Assembly (NCBI GenBank): GCA_019242465.1
Contig: JAFAVL010000276.1
Span: 1 to 13,256, forward strand
Origin: Chroococcidiopsidaceae cyanobacterium CP_BM_RX_35
GTDB lineage: Bacteria; Cyanobacteriota; Cyanobacteriia; Cyanobacteriales; Chroococcidiopsidaceae
DNA length: 13,256 bases
Direction of reading: 5' to 3'
Positions 1-7,454 of this stretch are shown in pieces. Every line of letters starts with the position of its first letter. Position 1 is the stretch's first letter. The position numbers and the translations under genes are program-made. The notes under the pieces are model-generated. The model was given only the letters and a program-made list of their open reading frames with translations. It did no database searches and had not been told where the DNA came from.

Positions 1-1410
1 CCCCTTGGTAATTTCACTATCAATCACTACGCCGGACTACAGGTAGCGCCGGATGGAATTGGGATTGATTATGTTCTCGATATGGCAGAGATTCCAGCTT
101 TTCAGGAAATTAATCATCTCGATCTCGATCGCGACTACAAAACCGCTCCGGGAGAGACAGTTAACTACCCTGCTGAAAAATGCAATGAAATTAACTCCTA
201 CTTAGATCTGCGAATTGATCAACAGCCACTAGCACTCTCTTTAGGTAAATCGACTGTCAAATTTCCTCCGGGCGTAGGAGGGTTATCCACTCTACGCCTA
301 ACTTGTTCTTTTCAGGGGTTGAAGGCATTATTAGGCGCAAAAGAACAGTTAGTTGAGTTTGAAGATAAGTTCTACTCACGACGCTTAGGTTGGCGCGAGA
401 TGACTGTGGTAGCAAATGATGTCCCCGTTCAGGGCAATTTTACCTCTGCCAGTATCAGTAATCGCCTAACAAACTATCCCAACGACCTGCTCAGCAGTCC
501 CCTAAACCAGCGGCGGATTTCCTTTGAAATTAATCCGTTTCCAGGAGCGAGTCAACAGGCAGCTCAACCCTCTATCCCATCATCCAACCGCTTCGATAAC
601 GCTTTGACAGGAAGAAGCAACGATATCTTCACTAGCTTGATTGCCCAAGAGGAATATAATCTCCTCTCGATTCCCATTGCTCTAGCAATTGCCTTTTTAT
701 GGGGTGGGCTACATGCTCTGTCCCCAGGTCATGGCAAAACGGTTGTTGGGGCATATCTAGTCGGCTCCCGTAGCAGTGCCCAACACGCCCTATTTCTAGG
801 GCTGACTGTGACAATTACCCATACAGCAGGCATTTTTGCTTTGGGACTATTGGCTCTCGGCACATCCCAGTTCACCTTAACAGAGCAACTTTATCCCTGG
901 CTGAGCGCACTCTCTGGTGTCCTAGTAACGGCAATTGGTCTAAACCTGTTCGTCAGTCGATTGCGAAGCACTCAGCATAGACATACCCACGAACACAAGC
1001 ATCACAACCACGCGCATACGCACAGACCAGAAGAGGCACATGCACATCATGACCACGAACACTCCCATCTACCACTAGATGCTAACGATTCAATCACATG
1101 GTCTAGCCTACTGGCTTTGGGGATATCGGGTGGATTGTTGCCCTGTCCTTCAGCTTTGGTGGTGCTACTCGGTGCGATCGCCCTAGGTCGGATTGGCTTA
1201 GGACTAGCTCTAGTGTCTGCCTTTAGCTTAGGTCTTGCCGGAGTTCTAACTGGGATTGGGTTGCTGCTGGTCTATGCTAAAGGGCTGTTTGAGCGGCTGT
1301 CGCTCCATCCTCCGAGGCTCAGGTTGTTACCAGCAGTTAGTGCCTTATTCATCACCCTCATTGGATTAGGCATTACGACACAAACTTTATTCATTTATGC
1401 GAGGAAATAG
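1..1410 (+). CDS. NicO-family nickel/cobalt transporter (RcnA-like), 5' partial
   Basis: Inner-membrane metal transporter, most likely exporting Ni2+ or Co2+. The reading frame is open from base 1, so the gene starts outside the window; 469 residues are visible. The ATG at base 82 is internal, because the preceding codons already read as the conserved N-terminal stretch LGNFTINHYAGLQV. Residues 1-220 are a soluble, probably periplasmic domain. About six membrane helices follow (roughly 221-240, 262-287, 298-319, 366-395, 398-426, 441-467). The family signature SPGHGKT sits at the end of the first helix (GHGKT 243-247), and GGLLPCPSALVVLL lies in the fourth. Between helices 3 and 4 is a His-rich loop (326-356) with 15 His in 31 residues, a metal-binding feature typical of NicO proteins. 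E. coli RcnA lacks the large N-terminal domain. The direction of transport and the metal are inferred from the family. The next gene begins 3 bases after the stop. Confidence 0.88.
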   Translation, partial: PLGNFTINHYAGLQVAPDGIGIDYVLDMAEIPAFQEINHLDLDRDYKTAPGETVNYPAEKCNEINSYLDLRIDQQPLALSLGKSTVKFPPGVGGLSTLRLTCSFQGLKALLGAKEQLVEFEDKFYSRRLGWREMTVVANDVPVQGNFTSASISNRLTNYPNDLLSSPLNQRRISFEINPFPGASQQAAQPSIPSSNRFDNALTGRSNDIFTSLIAQEEYNLLSIPIALAIAFLWGGLHALSPGHGKTVVGAYLVGSRSSAQHALFLGLTVTITHTAGIFALGLLALGTSQFTLTEQLYPWLSALSGVLVTAIGLNLFVSRLRSTQHRHTHEHKHHNHAHTHRPEEAHAHHDHEHSHLPLDANDSITWSSLLALGISGGLLPCPSALVVLLGAIALGRIGLGLALVSAFSLGLAGVLTGIGLLLVYAKGLFERLSLHPPRLRLLPAVSALFITLIGLGITTQTLFIYARK

Positions 1411-1413
1411 GCA

Positions 1414-2109
1414 ATGAAACGGTCAAGTATCGAATGTTATTCCGTAAAATCAACTCCCAAAAACCACATGTCACAAACAATCAGAGCATCTATCCGCGGC
1501 TCACTTGGTATCGCCTCTGCCGCACTCTCTCTATCTTTAACTGTCGTCTTACCATCCAGAGCAGCCACAATTTCATACTCAGGTGATACAACAGGTCAAG
1601 CAACGTTTCACCGTCCCCAAACCCCAGGTTTTGAAGGAACTACTGCCAACCCAACAACAGCGCTCTCTAGTAATGGCACAAACGTCCCTTATTTCAGCCA
1701 GCCTTTCTTTGTAGATACCACTGGCGCTTACGATATTGCAGGTACCCAGAACTTCGATGGCGTCCAGTTTTTATACCAGAACAGCTTCGATCCAACTAAC
1801 TCATTGACTAATTTAGTGAGCGCGAATGATTCTTTTCCAAATGCTTCCCCATCGGGCGCGACATCTAGTTTCTACGGCTTTCCCTTGACTGCTGGCAGTC
1901 AGTACTTCCTCGTTACCTCCGGATTCGACAATAACAGTTTTGGCACATTCACTAACACTATTTCAGGACCGATTTCTGCCTCTAGCCCTAGCAAAATCAC
2001 CCTTGGTACAGTTCCTGAACCCTCCTCGGTACTGGGTACAACAGCCTTTGGTATTTTGCGTGGGGGCTTAATGCTCAAGCGCAAACTGAAAAAGCAGAAA
2101 TTAGCTTAA
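1414..2109 (+). CDS. PEP-CTERM sorting-domain protein of unknown function
   Basis: Secreted protein of 231 residues. It has a positively charged N-terminus, a hydrophobic segment (about 30-46) and a likely signal peptidase site near SRA|A (48-51). The Ser/Thr/Asn/Gly-rich body has no catalytic motif that I recognise. The C-terminus carries the PEP-CTERM sorting signal: VPEPSS at 200-205, a short hydrophobic stretch, then a basic tail (LKRKLKKQK). Such proteins are processed by an exosortase at the membrane and end up at the cell surface or in the exopolymer. The ATG at 1414 is preferred because GAGG at 1401-1404 precedes it at 9 bases. An ATG at 1468 would give a more standard signal peptide and is the alternative. 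The start lies 3 bases after the NicO transporter stop, so the two are probably cotranscribed and translationally coupled. A role in metal binding is possible but unproven; the body has few Cys or His residues. Confidence 0.85.
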   Translation: MKRSSIECYSVKSTPKNHMSQTIRASIRGSLGIASAALSLSLTVVLPSRAATISYSGDTTGQATFHRPQTPGFEGTTANPTTALSSNGTNVPYFSQPFFVDTTGAYDIAGTQNFDGVQFLYQNSFDPTNSLTNLVSANDSFPNASPSGATSSFYGFPLTAGSQYFLVTSGFDNNSFGTFTNTISGPISASSPSKITLGTVPEPSSVLGTTAFGILRGGLMLKRKLKKQKLA

Positions 2110-2126
2110 TCGATATTGAGAGCAAT

Positions 2127-4229
2127 TCAGCCAATTTCTCGCTGCCATAAAATATCTGTGACTCGCACAACTCCGGTCTTCAAGTGGCGACGAAAAGTAC
2201 TGAAAGGCAAATCTAGAATTTCAGCTGCCCGCTCCTGTGTTGAGGCTGGGTGCAGGTAGGTGTGATACAACGCCTGATAACATTTGGTTTCGCGAGGTGA
2301 TGACCTCAAGGATTCAGCTGCCTCCCTCACCAAAGCTTGCAAAGTGGCAATTCGCGCTTGCTGACTAGCACCAACTGCAACCCGTTCCACAACTAAGCGT
2401 GACTGTAGCAGTGGATTCTGGTGCAGTGTATCTGGGCGAGAAAAATGGCGGAGGGTATTCAGGACTGCCCCAGCAAACTCAGTTTGCCTGAGGATGACTA
2501 GTGGTTCGCTCACCTGTGACGGCGGTAATACCTGCGCTGAGGCAGCAATTTCCCGGCGAGCCAGTAGCTCTTGCCACGCTTTTGGCGGCAACATCCGCCA
2601 GTCGTGTCCGTATACCCCATAGCACCGACCCCCTACCTCGAAATCAGCTTCAGGAATCCGCGCTAAGTCAGCGTAGGCAAACATAGCTGCCCAATCATCT
2701 GGTGCAGCACAAGGATAAAAGGTGAAGGCTGGTCCAGGTGTCGTATGATGATGTTGTACAAAGCTAATGAAGATCCGGCTCTGAGTTGGAGAAACCGCTT
2801 GATAGGTATCGCGTGCCATCCAAAACCGGAAAAAGCTTGCCCCTTCCCCCTCACGTAACCCAGCCTGGTTTTGCAGGTAGTGCCAAGCGGCACGGGCACC
2901 AGGATCAATCTGGAAATCCTCTCCACTCGCTTGATGGAGCGCCACCATGACCAGAAATCCCGCAGGCTCTTGCTCTGCATCGCGTAAGACTAGGACTCCC
3001 TGCGGTTGTCGCTCTAGCCAATGAGCTAAAATCTGCGCCGACTCTTCGCCTTCATGTTTCGCTACCATCCCCATCAAAAAAGGTCGATCTGTTTCCCGCA
3101 AACTGTCGGTTAACAGACTGCTATTCTCTTGCCAGGTGAAACGAGGTCTAACCGCTGGATTGTCGCGGTGCAGAAAGATGTAGTCAAACAGAACCCGATG
3201 CTGCTCTTGACCTTGGGTTTGCCCTAAACGTGTAGTGTAGTAGGTGCGGGCTCGTCGATGGAGTTCAACGTACCAGTCAGGATGACGCCAGCGGAGGTCG
3301 GCAACTAAGACTTCCCGTGCCAAGTCGTGGGGAAATAGACCTAGCCATCCTGATTCAATGAAAGAAAGTCCGCGCAGCCACTCAAACAACTCGTGAATAT
3401 TGGGCATATCTAACATTTCTGCTAGTAAAGCCTCTGTGGTCAAGCGTGCCAATGCACAGGCTTCTAATGCCATGCGATGGCTAGGAGTGGGGACTTCCTG
3501 CATGAATTTTTCCAGCAGCGCCTTGATGACATCCGGCATAGCTTCTGGCTGGAAATGGAGCGCTTCCTGTCCTTGGGCAAACACGTCGGCTACGAGTGAC
3601 AGGGCTAGGGCATGACCGTGGGTGAAATCAAGCACTGCCTGGTGTTGCTCTGGGGGAACTTGCCGTTGGGTCAGGTAAATTCGACTCTCCTTGGGACTGA
3701 GGTTGCGCAGGGGTAGTAGGTGAATGAGCGCTTGCCAACCCAGATCGGTCCTCCAACCTAGTGCCGGGGAATGACGACCTGCCATGACAGTGAGAGTGTT
3801 ATCTGGCAACTGGGGCAGGAACTCTTGTCGCAACCATTCGTCAATTGGCACCAGCAGCTCATATGTATCGAGCAAAATTACGTGGCGTTCGCCTTGGGCA
3901 GCTAGGGATTGTAAGGGAGAGTCTAATGGCGGCAACCTCATCACAAACCGTAAGGTGCTGAGGAAAGAATCAGGAGTTGGTTCAATATTGCGTGCATCCA
4001 GGTAGATAGTACGGAGCTGGGTTTGCTCGCAAAGCCGGACAAACTCTTTTAGGAGAGTCGTCTTCCCAACGCCGCCAGGACCAAAAATGTGCAATACGTA
4101 AAAGGGTAACTCTGCTGCTGCGACTGCCGATTGAAAATAACCTAGCTCCCGAGTTCGCCCGACGAACCGGAGGTGATGCTCTGCTCTTAGACGAGCTGCC
4201 AATGAGGATGACATAGGTCGTCCGTTCAT
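2127..4229 (-). CDS. STAND-type ATPase with GNAT-like centre and C-terminal HTH (hypothetical regulator)
   Basis: Predicted cytoplasmic ATP-dependent signalling protein of 700 residues. The N-terminal NTPase domain shows FVGRTREL (about 22-29), Walker A GPGGVGKTT (50-58), Walker B-like HVILLDTYE (116-124), an AGRHSP sensor-like motif near 150 and GHALALSL (about 205-212), the order seen in STAND/AP-ATPases. No TPR or WD40 repeats follow. Instead, residues of about 375-545 (including GFLVMVAL and a conserved-looking GHDWRMLPP) look like a degenerate GNAT acetyltransferase fold; this is a tentative reading. The last 40 residues (TQERAAEILDLPFSTFRRHL) look like a helix-turn-helix, which suggests DNA binding. 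ATG at 4229 was chosen; the frame also offers TTG at 4232 and ATG at 4214, and none has a clear Shine-Dalgarno. It lies 21 bases downstream of the DUF815 ATPase on the same strand, so the two are probably one operon. The target and signal are unknown. Confidence 0.75.
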   Translation of the reverse strand: MNGRPMSSSLAARLRAEHHLRFVGRTRELGYFQSAVAAAELPFYVLHIFGPGGVGKTTLLKEFVRLCEQTQLRTIYLDARNIEPTPDSFLSTLRFVMRLPPLDSPLQSLAAQGERHVILLDTYELLVPIDEWLRQEFLPQLPDNTLTVMAGRHSPALGWRTDLGWQALIHLLPLRNLSPKESRIYLTQRQVPPEQHQAVLDFTHGHALALSLVADVFAQGQEALHFQPEAMPDVIKALLEKFMQEVPTPSHRMALEACALARLTTEALLAEMLDMPNIHELFEWLRGLSFIESGWLGLFPHDLAREVLVADLRWRHPDWYVELHRRARTYYTTRLGQTQGQEQHRVLFDYIFLHRDNPAVRPRFTWQENSSLLTDSLRETDRPFLMGMVAKHEGEESAQILAHWLERQPQGVLVLRDAEQEPAGFLVMVALHQASGEDFQIDPGARAAWHYLQNQAGLREGEGASFFRFWMARDTYQAVSPTQSRIFISFVQHHHTTPGPAFTFYPCAAPDDWAAMFAYADLARIPEADFEVGGRCYGVYGHDWRMLPPKAWQELLARREIAASAQVLPPSQVSEPLVILRQTEFAGAVLNTLRHFSRPDTLHQNPLLQSRLVVERVAVGASQQARIATLQALVREAAESLRSSPRETKCYQALYHTYLHPASTQERAAEILDLPFSTFRRHLKTGVVRVTDILWQREIG

Positions 4230-4250
4230 CAAAAAATGATTTGCCGTTAC

Positions 4251-5546
4251 TTATTTTTTATTTAGCCTAATGATACCTAAATCTGCTTTCAGGAAATCAA
4301 TAAATTGTCTTGCTGTCCGCCCAGAACGACCATTATGGCGAGTTGCCCACTGGAGAGCGCGATATTCCAGCTCTTCCTGAGTGAGAGTGATTTTGGCTTG
4401 TGCCGCTAGATGCTGCACTATATTCAGATAAGTCGGTTGATCTGCTGGCTCAAAGGTGAGGGTTAAGCCAAAGCGATCGCTAAATGAAAGTTTTTCCTGC
4501 ACGGTGTCCCAGGCGTGGACTTCATTGTCGCTAGTTCGGGGGCGATCGCCAAAAAATTCCCGGATCAGATGCCGCCGATTAGAAGTGGCATATATCACTA
4601 CATTTTGAGGTCGAGCGGTCAAATGACCTTCAAGTACAACTTTGAGAGCTTTAAAGGCATCATCATCTTCCTCAAATGAAAGGTCATCGACAAAGATAAT
4701 AAATTTCTGTGGCACATTCCTTAGTCGTTCCACAATTTTTGGTAGGTCTTTCAAATCCGACTTAGTAACTTCTAGTAGGCGGAGGGGGCGATCACTGTAC
4801 TCATTTAACAGTCCCTTGACTAGGGAAGATTTACCAGAGCCCCGACTGCCATAAAGCAACACATGCAAGGCTGGGTAGCCTGCTAGTAAAAACTCTGTGT
4901 TCTTCAATAAAGCATCGCGCTGAGACTCATAGCCCACCAACTCTTGCAGTTGGACTGGATCGGGGTAGGCAATGCCCACCAGTTGCCCCGACTGCCAACG
5001 CAAAGCGCGATAGGCAAATATTCCAGTACCAGATTGGCGGTAGTAGGCTGCTAGCTCCTCCAGTGCGTCTGCCCAATTGTCTAGGTGTTGCAGCTGAGAT
5101 CGGATTGCCTCTCTCCCAACTGGCTCGTGCTCCCAGGCAATAGGTGTAACTGGCAGCGCTGCTGCCGCTTGCACCCACTGACCAAGATCGCTACTGCATT
5201 TATAGAGATGATGCAATGCTTGTAAATCTTGCTGAGCGGCGGCTAGCAAGGCTGGTGGCAAATCCGCCAGATCTTGCTGCTGGGCAAGACTGGTGAAGGG
5301 GTTATCATCTGTGAGAATTTGGGTGATTAAGTAATCTCGCCAGCTTTGATTGCTGCTAGCAAGGGCTTTGAACCACCTACCATAGGCTTTGATGCAGGCA
5401 AGTTGGTCGCTTTTGCTATGACTTAGAGTTTGTAATAGGTTGAGGAATGCTTGACCAATTTCGCCACTGAGGACAGATTGATAGAGCAGTAAGGAGGCGC
5501 AGGAATGTTGCAAAATTTGCAGTGAGGCGATTGCTTGAGTATTCAT
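4251..5546 (-). CDS. DUF815-family AAA ATPase
   Basis: Predicted cytoplasmic ATPase of 431 residues with the C-terminal module of the DUF815 family. An N-terminal helical region of about 200 residues precedes the ATPase core. Visible motifs are Walker A GSRGSGKSS (233-241), Walker B FIIFVDDLSFEEDD (282-295), sensor 1 YATSNRRH (319-326), a likely arginine finger in SDRFG (356-360) and a sensor-2-like GRSGRTARQF (406-415). Together these indicate an active AAA+ fold. The substrate and process for DUF815 proteins are not established, so no function is claimed. The ATG at 5546 lacks an obvious Shine-Dalgarno; a TTGACA -35 box lies about 40 bases upstream on the same strand. Two HIP1 octamers fall inside the gene (4473 and 4542). 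It is followed after 21 bases by the STAND ATPase. Confidence 0.85.
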   Translation of the reverse strand: MNTQAIASLQILQHSCASLLLYQSVLSGEIGQAFLNLLQTLSHSKSDQLACIKAYGRWFKALASSNQSWRDYLITQILTDDNPFTSLAQQQDLADLPPALLAAAQQDLQALHHLYKCSSDLGQWVQAAAALPVTPIAWEHEPVGREAIRSQLQHLDNWADALEELAAYYRQSGTGIFAYRALRWQSGQLVGIAYPDPVQLQELVGYESQRDALLKNTEFLLAGYPALHVLLYGSRGSGKSSLVKGLLNEYSDRPLRLLEVTKSDLKDLPKIVERLRNVPQKFIIFVDDLSFEEDDDAFKALKVVLEGHLTARPQNVVIYATSNRRHLIREFFGDRPRTSDNEVHAWDTVQEKLSFSDRFGLTLTFEPADQPTYLNIVQHLAAQAKITLTQEELEYRALQWATRHNGRSGRTARQFIDFLKADLGIIRLNKK

Positions 5547-5557
5547 TAATCAAAGAT

Positions 5558-5600
5558 GGTTGATGTACCTCAGCTATGGTAGATTGTCAACCGAAGGTTG
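5558..5600. repeat. Inverted repeat GGTTGA / TCAACC / GGTTG in a divergent intergenic region
   Basis: GGTTGA at 5558-5563 is the inverse of TCAACC at 5587-5592, and CAACC-gaa-GGTTG at 5588-5600 forms a small perfect palindrome. The arms overlap both the -35 and -10 boxes of the candidate DUF815 promoter. This would suit a repressor operator, but the arms are short and could be chance. Confidence 0.3.
5562..5590 (-). promoter_or_regulatory. Candidate promoter of the DUF815-STAND operon
   Basis: On the minus strand a perfect -35 hexamer TTGACA (5590-5585) is followed after 17 bases by TACATC (5567-5562), a 3-of-6 match to TATAAT. Transcription would start near 5555, leaving a leader of only about 10 bases before the ATG at 5546, which would fit the absence of a Shine-Dalgarno. 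The weak -10 box keeps this tentative. Confidence 0.35.
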
Positions 5601-5658
5601 CAGCTCAATGTAGTGCTAGCTGCATAGATTAGATTCAGTCCAGCAATTAGGTTTTTTT

Positions 5659-5979
5659 ATGAATTTAGGTATTATCGCGGCGCTTGCATACGGCATCTTA
5701 GCTGTGGTTGGTGGCATCATTGGATACATTCAAGCCCAGAGCAAAGCTTCGCTGATTTCTGGTGGCATCAGCGGCACATTATTGCTTTTTGGCGGATTGA
5801 TGCAATTACAGGGACAGAGCTGGGGACTTATTTTAGTAACAATTATTACAGCTGTCCTGATCATTGTGTTTGCTATTAGACTAGCTAAAACTCGCAAGTT
5901 GATGCCTGCCGGATTGATGGCGATTTTAGGTGTGATTGCACTGGCAGTGATGCTGAACCAACTCCTGGCTTCAGCATAG
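5659..5979 (+). CDS. TMEM14-family small membrane protein
   Basis: Integral membrane protein of 106 residues made almost wholly of four hydrophobic helices (about 5-24, 31-50, 54-75, 82-104). The loop and second helix contain GYIQAQSKASLISGGISG (22-39), the Gly/Ser-rich signature of the TMEM14 family. Plant plastid members such as FAX1 are linked to fatty-acid export from the chloroplast; cyanobacterial members are mostly uncharacterised, so lipid transport here is inference only. TAGG at 5648-5651 lies 7 bases before the ATG and is a weak ribosome binding site. The gene is divergent from the DUF815 operon with 112 bases between start codons, and is probably monocistronic. Confidence 0.85.
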   Translation: MNLGIIAALAYGILAVVGGIIGYIQAQSKASLISGGISGTLLLFGGLMQLQGQSWGLILVTIITAVLIIVFAIRLAKTRKLMPAGLMAILGVIALAVMLNQLLASA

Positions 5980-6270
5980 CGACAGCCCTTTCACACTTCC
6001 TGCTCTATACCCTGTGCCCGTAACTGTGCTGCCAATCTTACCGCTTACTATTGAGGCAATTCATTGCTTGTCCGTCAGGCGACTTGGATATGGTTTTCGC
6101 TTCAGGACCTCTGTCTTCTCTCAACAGGCTGAGGTCAGATTCTATACTTTCCAGCAAGCTTCTGACTATCAGAGTATGCTTCTACTCCCAAGCACAGCCC
6201 TTGTTCCCAAATATCGGCTTCTGGAGAAGTACCTAGATTTTAACTATACCAAAAATTAAAGATTAGAGCC
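5980..6270. other. Intergenic stretch with no recognised gene
   Basis: About 290 bases between the TMEM14 gene and the promoter of the radical SAM unit. A GTG-started frame at 6014-6259 and an overlapping frame at 6051-6236 exist, but neither encodes anything I recognise and neither has a ribosome binding site. No clear RNA fold, terminator or repeat was seen. It could hold a decayed gene. Confidence 0.5.
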
Positions 6271-6299
6271 TTGCCTTTTCAAGATTCCCTGCATATAAT
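6271..6299 (+). promoter_or_regulatory. Sigma-70-type promoter for the micro-ORF/radical SAM unit
   Basis: TTGCCT (6271-6276; 4 of 6 to TTGACA) is separated by exactly 17 bases from a perfect TATAAT (6294-6299). Transcription would start near 6306, giving a leader of about 65 bases to the micro-ORF and about 135 bases to the radical SAM start. It is the best promoter match I found in the window. Confidence 0.6.
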
Positions 6300-6369
6300 T
6301 CCCGTAAAATCACTGTTTTTGAGCATATCTGCTGACTCAAAGTTACTGGCGGCAGCAGCGTGAGCAGTA

Positions 6370-6444
6370 ATGACACAGATGCCATTGCAATTGAAGACCT
6401 GTGGAGCAAGTGACCAATCTGGAGAGGAAATTGAAACAAAATGA
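6370..6444 (+). CDS. Candidate 24-residue micro-ORF overlapping the radical SAM gene
   Basis: ATG at 6370 opens a 24-residue frame ending in TGA at 6442-6444. The stop overlaps the radical SAM start as ATGA (6441-6444), the classic coupling arrangement. The peptide begins MTQMPLQLKTCGAS, has one Cys (residue 11) and an acidic, Glu-rich C-terminal half. It lies about 65 bases downstream of the predicted transcription start. It could be a leader peptide that couples translation, a small modified-peptide precursor, or a chance frame. There is no strong Shine-Dalgarno, and frames this short arise easily by chance. Confidence 0.3.
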   Translation: MTQMPLQLKTCGASDQSGEEIETK

Positions 6445-7391
6445 TTTGTGTTGTCAAAGGCAGAATTCATGTGTCAACAGACTGCGAACTGAATGTAGTA
6501 CATCATTGCAACCTTTCTTGCCGTGCCTGTACGCACCTTTCACCAACATTAGAAAAATACTTTGTAGATGCTGATAAAATATTTAATGATTTTTCAACTT
6601 TAGCCAAGTATTATTACCCTAAAGCTGTGAAAATACTTGGTGGCGAACCACTGCTACATCCAAATTTGATTCAAGTAATCGATGCCATTCGTAGTTCAGG
6701 TATTACCAACCGTATTCATATTGTAACAAATGGTCATCTACTAGCAAAAGTGTCAGATCTGTTTTGGCAGAAAGTCGATGAAGTCCAAGTTTCTGTGTAT
6801 CCGGGAAAGGAGATAAGTGCTGAAGTGTTAAAAACATTTCAGCACAAAGCTAGAAGCTATAACGTGGCTTTTCAGTATTTGTATTTTGATAAATTTCGCG
6901 AATCTTACTCAGAAATAGGTACCAGTAACGACAAACTTGTTCGCCAGATTTATTCAACTTGTAAGATGGCTCATCTCTGGCAATGTCACACAGTTGATGA
7001 TGGATATTTTTACAAATGTCCTATCAGTCCGTTTATTCCAAAAGTCGTTACTAATAGTGTAGTCAAGCTGTATCAGAATGGCATAAAAATTGTTGACTCG
7101 CCTGAATTCGCCAATGACTTATTAACCTATCTGGAATCCCCTGAGCCTTTAGGAGCTTGTTATCATTGTCTAGGTAGTGTAGGTAGGTTATTTCCACACG
7201 AGCAAAAAGAACGTAAGACATGGCGTATACAACAACAACCCTCAACAGAAGAATTAATTGACAAGGAGTACCTTGCTACATTAGAGGATAATCCAAATGC
7301 AAAAGATTCATGTACGCGCTACCGTTCTCGTGTAAAAAATCTTTTCGTGCGTGCGCAGCGCCTTCAGAGAAATTTGGCGAAGCAACAATGA
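6441..7391 (+). CDS. Radical SAM protein of unknown substrate
   Basis: Cytoplasmic iron-sulfur enzyme of 316 residues. The cluster-binding motif is CNLSCRAC (Cys23, Cys27, Cys30; CxxxCxxC), followed by the SAM-contacting GGEPLLHP (67-74) and VTNGH (95-99). The C-terminal half has further Cys at 174, 182, 193, 240 and 243, including CYHCLG, which may hold an auxiliary cluster in a SPASM/twitch-like domain. The tail motif TEELIDKEYLATLE resembles radical SAM proteins often found near glycosyltransferases, but no such gene is nearby. ATG at 6441 is the most upstream start (in-frame TGA at 6432); AGAGGA at 6423-6428 precedes it by 12 bases. The gene is clearly more AT-rich than its neighbours (one 60-base line, 6541-6600, has only 14 G/C) and lacks HIP1 sites, which suggests acquisition by transfer. 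The reaction catalysed cannot be told from the sequence. Confidence 0.85.
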   Translation: MICVVKGRIHVSTDCELNVVHHCNLSCRACTHLSPTLEKYFVDADKIFNDFSTLAKYYYPKAVKILGGEPLLHPNLIQVIDAIRSSGITNRIHIVTNGHLLAKVSDLFWQKVDEVQVSVYPGKEISAEVLKTFQHKARSYNVAFQYLYFDKFRESYSEIGTSNDKLVRQIYSTCKMAHLWQCHTVDDGYFYKCPISPFIPKVVTNSVVKLYQNGIKIVDSPEFANDLLTYLESPEPLGACYHCLGSVGRLFPHEQKERKTWRIQQQPSTEELIDKEYLATLEDNPNAKDSCTRYRSRVKNLFVRAQRLQRNLAKQQ

Positions 7392-7454
7392 AAGACGACG
7401 TAGTTGTTTTTTTGAAGTCTTCATCTTTGCAAGAAGTTTAATGTGTCAGCCTTC

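Noticed and set aside
961..1071. Repetitive CAY-rich tract as a DNA repeat element
   Set aside because: It encodes the His-rich loop of the NicO transporter and is not an independent repeat.
6014..6259. GTG-started 81-residue frame after the TMEM14 gene
   Set aside because: No ribosome binding site, no recognisable motif, and an overlapping alternative frame of similar length; most likely a chance frame.
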